64,000 bases of DNA, from contig NZ_CP144555.1 in assembly GCF_036607905.1 (NCBI RefSeq), positions 186,001 to 250,000 on the forward strand. Reading direction: 5' to 3'. The translations under genes were made by a program, and so were the position numbers. Under the pieces are notes generated by a model, which was not told where the DNA came from, searched no databases, and saw only the letters and a program-made list of their open reading frames with translations. The stretch is from Streptomyces sp. SCSIO 75703 (GTDB lineage Bacteria; Actinomycetota; Actinomycetes; Streptomycetales; Streptomycetaceae). Positions 33,149-39,636 of the stretch are shown piece after piece. Numbering within the stretch: position 1 is the stretch's first letter; every line of letters starts with the position of its first letter.

Positions 33149-33362
33149 CGGCGCCCCGCGCCGCATCACCGTCCGGCGCCGTGGCCCGCTGCTGGTGGAG
33201 GGCCCGGTGGAGATCGAGTTGGAGGACGGGACGACCGTGTCCTCCGACCGGTTCCGGGTCGCCCTGTGCACCTGCCGGCGCAGCCGCCGCTTCCCGTGGT
33301 GCGACACCAGTCACCGCGCCCGTGCCGAGGGCGGACCGGGCCCCCGGGAGCCCGGAGACTGA
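33129..33362 (+). CDS. CDGSH-type iron-sulfur protein (mitoNEET-like)
   Basis: A 77-residue protein with one CDGSH-type [2Fe-2S] site: Cys47, Cys49, Cys58 and His62 in CTCRRSRRFPWCDTSH. The usual CDGSH tetrad reads CDTSH here, with Thr for Gly, and keeps all four ligands. Such clusters are redox-active and labile through the His ligand. The GTG at 33129 lies inside the end of the methyltransferase gene. It is the last gene of a three-gene operon with a diiron-type protein, which suggests a joint redox or iron-related role under stress. Confidence 0.88.
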   Translation: MPNSPSDGAPRRITVRRRGPLLVEGPVEIELEDGTTVSSDRFRVALCTCRRSRRFPWCDTSHRARAEGGPGPREPGD

Positions 33363-33385
33363 GCCGACCGGGGCCCGGCGGGGTT

Positions 33386-33426
33386 CCGGGGGCGGCGGAC
33401 GGCCCCACTCCGTCCGCCGCCCCCGG
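33386..33426 (+). terminator. Strong terminator after the CDGSH gene
   Basis: Perfect 17-bp stem: 33386-33402 pairs with 33410-33426 around the loop CCCCACT, 24 bases after the CDGSH stop. The remaining sequence to 33549 contains nothing further. Confidence 0.75.
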
Positions 33427-33549
33427 TGCGGGACCCACGGCCTCGCGCCGCGGCGCTCGCCCTCCCCAGCGGCGAGCGGCCGTCGTGCGGCGCGGTGGCG
33501 GCGGTCCCGGTCTGTGGCGGGGCGCTGCCGCGCGCCCCGGCGGGTGGCG

Positions 33550-33981
33550 CTAGAAGGCGAGGACGCCCGCGCCGCGGGCGTCCTTGACGCAGTCGTTGGG
33601 GAAGGTCCGCTCCACGGAGACGCGGCGGCCCTCCCAGACCCCGTCGAGGGTGACGACGAGGGGCGCGTACTCCTGGGTGCAGAAGGCGCCGCCGTCCCCG
33701 AGGGCGTCGACGTCGCCGCCCGCGCCCCGCAGTTCGGCGCAGGCGCGGGCGGCGTCGGGATGGGTTCCGGAGGTCCTCGGGGCGCAGACGAGGGTGACCG
33801 CGCGGACCGGGACGGTGGTGGCAGCGCTCTCTCCGTGCCCGACGGTCAGCACGAGGGCCGAGGGGGCGTGGAGCGACGCGGGGGCGGTGTCCGGGGAGGC
33901 GGGTGCCGCTCCGGCGAGGGGCCCGCAGACGGCGGTGGCCGTCAGGCCCAGAGTCGCTGCCCAGCGCGCGGTGTTCCGCAT
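33550..33981 (-). CDS. Streptomyces subtilisin inhibitor (SSI)-family secreted protease inhibitor with unusual reactive site
   Basis: A 143-residue secreted inhibitor. The signal peptide (about residues 1-25) precedes a mature domain with the SSI hallmarks [53 protein letters not shown] and a terminal VLAF. Four cysteines (66, 81, 101, 131) form the two conserved disulfides. By alignment to SSI, the reactive bond follows the second residue after Cys101, so P1 is Gln103 and P1' is Glu104. Known family members mostly have Lys, Arg or Met at P1. Start at ATG 33981 with GGAAG upstream. It may control the streptogrisin-type proteases encoded elsewhere in this window or a transglutaminase-activating protease. 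Confidence 0.92.
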   Translation of the reverse strand: MRNTARWAATLGLTATAVCGPLAGAAPASPDTAPASLHAPSALVLTVGHGESAATTVPVRAVTLVCAPRTSGTHPDAARACAELRGAGGDVDALGDGGAFCTQEYAPLVVTLDGVWEGRRVSVERTFPNDCVKDARGAGVLAF

Positions 33982-34354
33982 GGTGTGCTTCCTTCCGCTC
34001 GTGACGGGGGTGCCGGCCCGGCCCGGTCGGGTGCCGGGCCGGCGAGCGCGAGTCTGCCGAGTCCGCCGCCGGAACTCATCCCGGCCCCATGGGTTTCGGT
34101 AACCTTGTGTATTGAATCAGTGGCGTGAAGTCACCAATGCGGGGCGTCCCGGGGCCGCAACGGCGGGGTTCTTGATCACGAGGGGCGGCCGGATGGCGCG
34201 ATCGGCGCGTTCACCGATCGGCCGGAAACACCCCGCGTGGACCGGGCGTCGCGGGGCGGCGGACGGCGGCGGGCCACCGGGGCACACCGGTGCGGGGCCC
34301 CGGACCCGACGGCGTGACGGAGCGGCCCGCCTGGAGGGCCCCCGGGGCGGAGGG
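33982..34354. other. Intergenic region upstream of the SSI gene
   Basis: 373 bases without a gene. It should contain the SSI promoter on the minus strand. The most AT-rich part is 34095-34135, where the minus strand reads TTGGTG, 17 bases, CAATAC, a weak -35/-10 pair. I see no terminator for the convergent-type lectin gene, whose stop is at 34355. Confidence 0.35.
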
Positions 34355-35953
34355 TCAGGCGACCGGGAGCCCGGCGGCCCGGCCGGCCGGGAGGACGTGT
34401 TCGGAGAAGGACAGCGGCCCCTCCCCCGCCGGCGCGGGCTCGATCCGCCAGAGCTGTCCGTCGCCGCCGTCGCGGACGCCGACGACCACGTCGGCCTCGG
34501 TGGTGGGCGCGCTCGCGGCGAGGGCCAGTCCGCTCCGCCGGCGCGGTACGAACTCACCCTGGGCGGAGACGTCGTAGCGCACGTCGTCACCGCGTTCGCC
34601 GCCCGGCTCGACGCAGGCGCCGAGGATGACGACCCCGGCGTCGGCCTGGGAGTCCAGGCACAGTCCGGGGTCGGCGACGCTGCGCAGCAGCCCGTCCTCC
34701 TCGTACGTCCACTGCTGCGTCCACGCCTCGGAGCAGGGGGCCAGCCGGGCGCCCGCACCGGCCTCGGGTTCGCCCCGCAGGTCGAGGCAGAGGCCGGCGG
34801 CGACGTTGCGCAGGCGGCTGCGGTCGGCCGCGGCGGGCAGCCTGGCGGCGCCGGGCGGCCTGGGCCGGCTCGTCGCCGAGGTGGTGCCGCCGCCGGCGGC
34901 GCTGGTGGAGGCGGCCGGGTCGGCGGCACCGCCGTCGTACGACCAGACGGTGACGACGAGGACGACGGCCAGCACCCCGGCCGAGGCGGCGCCCAGCCCG
35001 CGCAGCGCCGACCGCGGGGAGCGGCCCGCCGTGGCGCGGGGCAGCGGCAGGGGGAAGCGGGCGAGCAGCCCGGAGCGGCGGGCCCGGGAGCGTCCGCGGC
35101 TCCCGGCGCCGGCCTGGCCGGCGCGGCCGGGGCGGGAGTCGAGGTAGCGGCGGGCGCCCCAGCCGAGGACGGACTCGGCGATCAGCGTGCCCAGCCGGTT
35201 CTCGAAGTGGCCGAGCTGGTCGGCGGCGTGGCGGCAGTGGCGGCAGTCGGCGAGGTGCTCGCGCACCTCGGGCAGCAGGGTGCCGCCGCGGCGGATGGGG
35301 ACGTCGAGGAGACGGTTGTGGTAGCGGCAGTCCCGGGTGGGCGCGTGCTGCAGGTGGGCCTGGACACACGCCTCGCGGAACTTCTCCCGCGCCTGTTCCA
35401 GAGTGGCCGCCGCCGTGTCGGCGTCCATGCCGAGCGACCGGGCCGGGACGTCGAGGGGTTCGCCCTCGACCTCGGTGTGCCAGAGCAGGGCGCGGGCGGT
35501 GCCGGGCAGGGCGGCGAAGGCGCGGCCGGCGAGCGCGCGGTCGTCCGGCGTGAGGGTGGCGGCCGCGCGCATCCCGCGTCCCCCCGCGGGCTTGAGCACC
35601 TGGGGCAGGACGGCGGTGGTCCGGTCGTCGGCGGCCCACTGGCGGACCGTGTCACGCACCGTCACCAGCAGCCGGGGGCGCAGCGCGATGGCCGGCTCGC
35701 CGCGGGCGAGGGAGTCCAGGACGCGGTGCCAGGCGGCGGCGGTGACCATGGCGGTGACGCGTCCGGAGCCGGCGAGGCACACGGCGGCGTAGTCGTGGGC
35801 CGGCTGCCAGTGCCGCGCCATCAGCAGCGCGGCGGCACGGGCGGCCTCGCTCTCCGGACCGTCCCGGAGCAGGGCGGCCAGGAACTCGTCGGATTCGCCG
35901 GGGAGCACGCCCGGGGGCGGTCCGGCGGGACGAGGGGGCTGGGGGGTGGGCAC
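34355..35953 (-). CDS. Sigma-factor-like / anti-sigma zinc finger / transmembrane / ricin-lectin fusion protein
   Basis: A 532-residue protein joining four parts. Residues about 20-110 resemble sigma-70 region 2. Residues about 140-200 resemble region 4, with LPGTARALLWHTEVEGEPLDVPA and a following helix-turn-helix. A zinc-finger motif of the ZAS anti-sigma type sits at His233-x3-Cys237-x2-Cys240. One membrane helix lies at about 318-337, and an outer ricin-B-type beta-trefoil spans about 380-520 with repeated CLD/QW motifs. This predicts an intracellular sigma-like module tethered to an extracytoplasmic carbohydrate-binding sensor. Start at GTG or ATG near 35953 is set by frame; a ribosome binding site (GGAAGG) lies upstream. 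No separate sigma or anti-sigma gene adjoins. Confidence 0.8.
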   Translation of the reverse strand: MPTPQPPRPAGPPPGVLPGESDEFLAALLRDGPESEAARAAALLMARHWQPAHDYAAVCLAGSGRVTAMVTAAAWHRVLDSLARGEPAIALRPRLLVTVRDTVRQWAADDRTTAVLPQVLKPAGGRGMRAAATLTPDDRALAGRAFAALPGTARALLWHTEVEGEPLDVPARSLGMDADTAAATLEQAREKFREACVQAHLQHAPTRDCRYHNRLLDVPIRRGGTLLPEVREHLADCRHCRHAADQLGHFENRLGTLIAESVLGWGARRYLDSRPGRAGQAGAGSRGRSRARRSGLLARFPLPLPRATAGRSPRSALRGLGAASAGVLAVVLVVTVWSYDGGAADPAASTSAAGGGTTSATSRPRPPGAARLPAAADRSRLRNVAAGLCLDLRGEPEAGAGARLAPCSEAWTQQWTYEEDGLLRSVADPGLCLDSQADAGVVILGACVEPGGERGDDVRYDVSAQGEFVPRRRSGLALAASAPTTEADVVVGVRDGGDGQLWRIEPAPAGEGPLSFSEHVLPAGRAAGLPVA

Positions 35954-36335
35954 TGAGCGGGTTCCTTCCCACGCGCGGGGGCACGGAGAGTCCGGTGCGC
36001 CACACGGGCGTCCGGAGCGGTTTCACGTTCTGGGCGTGGTGAGGGGAGGGGGCGGGCGCCGCGGCGGCACCGGACCCGGTCCGTGGGGGCCCGTGCGAGA
36101 CCCGTTCTTCATCCCCCCGCACGAGAGCTTCACTCTCGCACAAACCACTCCTGGTCAACAAGGCGACCAGAAGGCCCGGTCCGGGCTTTGAATGAGGGTC
36201 AGGACCCGTGTCCGGACAAGGGCGCCGATGTGCTGCCGCGCCGGGCGGGCCGGTCCGCCCGGCCCGTTCGCGCGGGCGTCCCGCCGGAATCCGGCCGTGC
36301 TCCGCGGGCGCGGCCGGGAGGCGGCCGGCGCGGGG
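35954..36335. other. Intergenic region with three consecutive hairpins
   Basis: 382 bases without a gene, upstream of the sigma-like fusion gene and after the Fic-type toxin gene. Three small palindromes lie in a row. CGAGAG/CTCTCG is at 36122-36138 and CTGGTC/GACCAG at 36151-36170. GCCCGG-T-CCGGGC is at about 36174-36186, flanked by AAG and TTT so that it could terminate in either direction. The minus strand also contains TTGACC near 36149-36154, a possible -35 without a clear -10. Confidence 0.5.
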
Positions 36336-36716
36336 TCAGATCTGCCAGGAGCGCAGCCGGTCGGCCGCCGCGTACACGTCGGCGTCGGCCGCCATCAGAT
36401 CGCGTGCGAGGTCGACCAGGGCGCCGTAGGGCGGGTCGATGCCGGCGCCGCTGGCGAACATGTAGGCGACGGCCGTGGCGCAGGCGAAGCGCGCGTTGGC
36501 CGCGGGCAGCGGGCGCAGCAGCGCGAGGGTGTGCAGCAGGGCGGCGGCCCGCCAGGCGGGGTCGGAGTCGACGCCGAGCCGGGGCGGGTCGACGCGGTGC
36601 CGGGCGACGGCGGCGACCAGCGCCGAGAAGTCGTTGATCGCCGGCTGCTCCGGCAGCACTTCCTCGTGCCGCTGGAGCAGCCAGGGGACGTCGATGTGGA
36701 GGGCGGGGGGCGGCAT
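36336..36716 (-). CDS. Fic/Doc-family toxin component with degenerate active-site motif
   Basis: A 126-residue helical protein of the Doc/Fic type that Streptomyces genomes carry with small RHH antitoxins. The Fic core motif region reads LRPLPAANARFACATAVAYMF. Compared with the usual HPFxDGNKR, the catalytic His is Arg, the acidic residue and the Gly are Ala, and the Lys is Ala; only Asn and Arg remain. Active Doc phosphorylates EF-Tu and needs that His, so this protein may be inactive or act differently. The ATG at 36716 is three bases after the antitoxin stop, giving a classic antitoxin-toxin operon. Confidence 0.75.
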   Translation of the reverse strand: MPPPALHIDVPWLLQRHEEVLPEQPAINDFSALVAAVARHRVDPPRLGVDSDPAWRAAALLHTLALLRPLPAANARFACATAVAYMFASGAGIDPPYGALVDLARDLMAADADVYAAADRLRSWQI

Positions 36717-36719
36717 GGG

Positions 36720-36968
36720 TCAGGCGGCCCGTCCCTCGCCCCGGGCGGGGGGCGGTTCGTCGTCGGGGAAGGCGGCGGCGAACTCCTCGGCGTGCGCGGA
36801 GAAGAACCGGCGGAACTCCTCCGCGCCCTCCTGGAGCGCCCGGTGCCGGGCTATGTCGGCGGCGGCGGCCTCGCGCACCAGGGCCTTCATGGACGTTCCC
36901 CGCTCCTTGGCGATCTGCCGCAGGTCTTCGAGTTCGCGGTCGCTGAACTCCACGTTCAGAGCTGGCAT
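36720..36968 (-). CDS. Ribbon-helix-helix antitoxin
   Basis: An 82-residue protein. The N-terminal PALNVEFSDRELEDLRQIAKERGTSMKALVREA region (about residues 2-35) has the strand-helix-helix pattern of CopG/Arc-type DNA-binding antitoxins. It is followed by an acidic helical tail (AEEFRRFFSAHAEEFAAAF) that would cover the toxin. ATG 36968. It comes first in a two-gene operon with the Fic-like gene. Repeats upstream (36975-37039) are candidate autoregulatory operators. Confidence 0.8.
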   Translation of the reverse strand: MPALNVEFSDRELEDLRQIAKERGTSMKALVREAAAADIARHRALQEGAEEFRRFFSAHAEEFAAAFPDDEPPPARGEGRAA

Positions 36969-36974
36969 GCCCCC

Positions 36975-37039
36975 ACGGTACCGCCTGGGTACTGGACCGT
37001 AAATACGCGCAGGTCACAGCCTTGGCGCGACGGTACCGC
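36975..37039. promoter_or_regulatory. Repeated GGTACC-centred sites upstream of the toxin-antitoxin operon
   Basis: ACGGTACCGC occurs at 36975-36984 and again at 37030-37039. The first copy is also part of an imperfect palindrome ACGGTACC...GGACCGT (36975-37000). The spacing and position just upstream of an RHH antitoxin gene suit operator half-sites for autoregulation. The second copy lies between the operon and the stop of the cellulase gene. Confidence 0.4.
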
Positions 37040-37062
37040 GAGGGGTGTGCGGGCCGCTCCGG

Positions 37063-39306
37063 TCAGCCCTGGTCCGCCACGTAGGAGGCCAGGCGGACCA
37101 GGGCCGCGTTCCAGTTGACGGTGTGTTCGTTGGTCGCCCAGGACTCGATGTCGTCGACGTAGCAGAACTGGCCGACGCAGCCTTGCAGGAGGCGCTGCGC
37201 CACGGGGTCCTGGATGCCCGAGTTGGGCCCGCCGGCCAGGGTGCCGTTCGGCGGGGCGGGCAGGGACGGGTCGAGCTGACGGGCGTACCAGCGGCTGTGC
37301 TGGTGGTGGGCGTTCACCTCTCCGTAGCCGGTGACGTAGGAGATGTTCAGCGCGTTGCGGCCGAGGAGGTAGTCCATGGTCTGGAGGGCGCCGTCGCGGT
37401 AGGCGGCCTTGCCGGTGAGGTCGTGGGCGGTGGCGAGGACCACGCCGTTGTTGAGGACCTGGGCGCTGGAGCCCCAGTCGTAGACGTTGCCGTCGGGGGC
37501 GTAGGGCAGGCCGTAGGGGTGGGCCTTCAGGGTGGCGAGGTAGCGGTCGGCGCCCTGGACGACGGAGCGGCGCACGGCGTCGCGGCCGGGCAGGGAGTTG
37601 GGCACGGTGGCGAGGTCCAGGCGTCCGGCGGCGGCGGTGCGGGCCCAGTCGAAGCCGAGCGGGCCGAAGATGTCCGCCGTGTGCACGGGGGAGTTCAGCA
37701 GGTGGGTCTCGAAGGACTTCTCGCCGGTGGTCAGGTACAGCTCGGCCGCGGCCCAGTAGAACTCGTCCTCGACCCGGTCGTCGGGGTAGGCGCCGCCGCC
37801 GACGCCGTCGTTCTCGTCGGCGAGCAGGTCCGGGTGGGCGAGCGCGGCCGACCAGGCGGTGCGGGCCGCGGCGAGGGCCCTGGCGGCGAAGGCGCGGTCG
37901 TAAGGCCGGTAGAGGCGGGCCGCCTGGGCCGCGGTGGCGGCCAGGTTGAGGGTGGCGGCGGTGGTCGGCGGGTGGAGCCGCCGGGGCTGCGGGTCGGCGC
38001 TGGGCAGCAGCGGCAGTCCGGTCCACTGCTCGTCGTGGATCTTGTGGTGGGCCATGCCGGCCAGCGGCTGTCCGGCGGGGACCTGCATCTTCAGCAGGAA
38101 CTCCAGCTCCCAGCGGGCCTCGTCGAGGAGGTCCGGGACCTTGTTGCCGCTCTCGGGGATGGCGAGGGTGTTGTCGCCGAGCCCGGCCGGACGGCCGGTG
38201 GGGGCGTGCAGCGCGCGCTCGTAGGTGCTCAGCAGCTCCCAGGTGGAGATGCCGCCGTTGACGACGTACTTGCCGTGGTCGCCGGCGTCGTACCAGCCGC
38301 CGGAGACGTCGAGGGCGTAGTCGCACTCGCCGGGCCGGCAGGGCACCTCGGTGTCGCCCTGGTTGGGGGCGACGCCCACGTGGCCGGCGGGGCGCCCGTA
38401 GCCGGGCCGCAGGTCGTCGCGGACGGGGGTGCCGCTGCGCTGCGTGTAGTAGTACTTCGCCGCGTCGAGGCGCAGCCGCTCGTAGGCGGCGGTGCCGATG
38501 TCGAAGGGGTGGCTGGTCTCCCCGTCGGCGACCAGGGTGTAGCCCTCGCCGCGGCGGGTGACGGAGCCGAAGTCGACGGAGTGCACGTTCTGCCCCGAGG
38601 AGGCGTCGGTGCCGCGCGGCACGCTGCGGCCCTCGGCGACCGACCGGCCCCGGGCGTCCAGCAGCCGCCAGCGCAGCGGGGCGGTGGCGTCGGTGACGAG
38701 GGTGGCGTTCTTCGGTCCGGCGGGCAGGTAGCCGACCTGGTTGACGCGGACCCGGGGGCCGGTGTCGGGCACGTACGGCTCGGGGGCCACGCCGCCCAGC
38801 AGGGAGACGTCGTCGAGGCAGAACCGCCAGGGCTCGGCGCTGCCGCCGAGCTGGAAGGCGACCTGGCCCCGGGTGGTGTCCGCGGGCGCGGTGAAGGTGT
38901 ACGCGTAGGTGTCGCCGGAGACGCTGAGCTGCGGGCTGACCTCGTGGTAGGTGTCGTACGGCTCGACGGCCAGGCCGACCACCGCGCGCACCGCGTGGCC
39001 GGCGGGGGTGCCGTCGGCGGTGAAGGAGAGGCGGTAGGACTGCCCCGCGACGAGGGTGAGGTCGTTCTGGCCGACGGCCGCGTCCCAGCGCTGCCCGGTG
39101 CCGCCGGGGACGTCGGCGCAGAGCCGGCCGCCGTCCGGTCCCGCGGTGACGTTGGGCGTGGACCACCAGGGGTCGGTGCCGCCGTCGAAGGTGCCGTTCC
39201 TGATCTGTTCGGTCTCGTCGGCGCCGGCCGGGGCGGCGGGCAGTGCGGTGACGGCCGCGGCCAGCAGGGCCGTCAGGCAGACGAGCGTGGTTCTGCGTCG
39301 TTTCAC
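37063..39306 (-). CDS. Secreted GH9 endoglucanase with N-terminal CBM4/9 and Ig-like domain
   Basis: A 747-residue secreted cellulase. The signal peptide spans about residues 1-30. A CBM4/9 carbohydrate-binding module follows (about 35-165, starting RNGTFDGG), then the cellulase N-terminal Ig-like domain (about 180-265, [10 protein letters not shown]). The GH9 (alpha/alpha)6 barrel follows with the catalytic Asp pair in [13 protein letters not shown] and the C-terminal catalytic Glu in [10 protein letters not shown]. It hydrolyses beta-1,4-glucan with inversion. The GTG at 39306 has GAGGAG seven bases upstream. A perfect CebR box lies in the untranslated leader, so expression should be induced by cello-oligosaccharides. 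Confidence 0.93.
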   Translation of the reverse strand: MKRRRTTLVCLTALLAAAVTALPAAPAGADETEQIRNGTFDGGTDPWWSTPNVTAGPDGGRLCADVPGGTGQRWDAAVGQNDLTLVAGQSYRLSFTADGTPAGHAVRAVVGLAVEPYDTYHEVSPQLSVSGDTYAYTFTAPADTTRGQVAFQLGGSAEPWRFCLDDVSLLGGVAPEPYVPDTGPRVRVNQVGYLPAGPKNATLVTDATAPLRWRLLDARGRSVAEGRSVPRGTDASSGQNVHSVDFGSVTRRGEGYTLVADGETSHPFDIGTAAYERLRLDAAKYYYTQRSGTPVRDDLRPGYGRPAGHVGVAPNQGDTEVPCRPGECDYALDVSGGWYDAGDHGKYVVNGGISTWELLSTYERALHAPTGRPAGLGDNTLAIPESGNKVPDLLDEARWELEFLLKMQVPAGQPLAGMAHHKIHDEQWTGLPLLPSADPQPRRLHPPTTAATLNLAATAAQAARLYRPYDRAFAARALAAARTAWSAALAHPDLLADENDGVGGGAYPDDRVEDEFYWAAAELYLTTGEKSFETHLLNSPVHTADIFGPLGFDWARTAAAGRLDLATVPNSLPGRDAVRRSVVQGADRYLATLKAHPYGLPYAPDGNVYDWGSSAQVLNNGVVLATAHDLTGKAAYRDGALQTMDYLLGRNALNISYVTGYGEVNAHHQHSRWYARQLDPSLPAPPNGTLAGGPNSGIQDPVAQRLLQGCVGQFCYVDDIESWATNEHTVNWNAALVRLASYVADQG

Positions 39307-39360
39307 GTCCGGGCTCCTCGGGGGAGATGCGGGTGGCGCTCCGGGAACTCCGCGAGTCGA

Positions 39361-39374
39361 TGGGAGCGCTCCCA
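39361..39374. promoter_or_regulatory. CebR operator
   Basis: TGGGAGCGCTCCCA, the exact 14-bp palindrome bound by the LacI-family repressor CebR of Streptomyces. It lies about 55 bases upstream of the GTG of the GH9 gene and just downstream of its likely promoter, so repression would act as a roadblock relieved by cellobiose. Confidence 0.92.
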
Positions 39375-39392
39375 AAGACAGGAAGGCCCATG

Positions 39393-39419
39393 TTTGTAGC
39401 AGACATGACATGACGTCAA
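39393..39419 (-). promoter_or_regulatory. Likely promoter of the GH9 cellulase
   Basis: On the minus strand TTGACG (39419-39414) is followed after 15 bases by TACAAA (39398-39393). The spacing is short, but the -35 is good and the position, upstream of the CebR box, is as expected. Confidence 0.45.
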
Positions 39420-39636
39420 CGGTGCGGACCGGACGTGTCACCCTCCCGGGGCGGCCGGTTCCCGCCCCCTCGGGTGCCCGGTGGGCGGCCTCCGCGCCTT
39501 GTCACGGGCGCCGCCCGGGTCCGCCCGGGGGCCCGGAACCGCCGCGGCCCGCCGCGGGATCCGGGAGAAAGGCCCTACGCTGGAAACCCGAGTGACGCGC
39601 CTGTTCACTGTGAGTGTGCGCAATGGAGTGGCGAGG

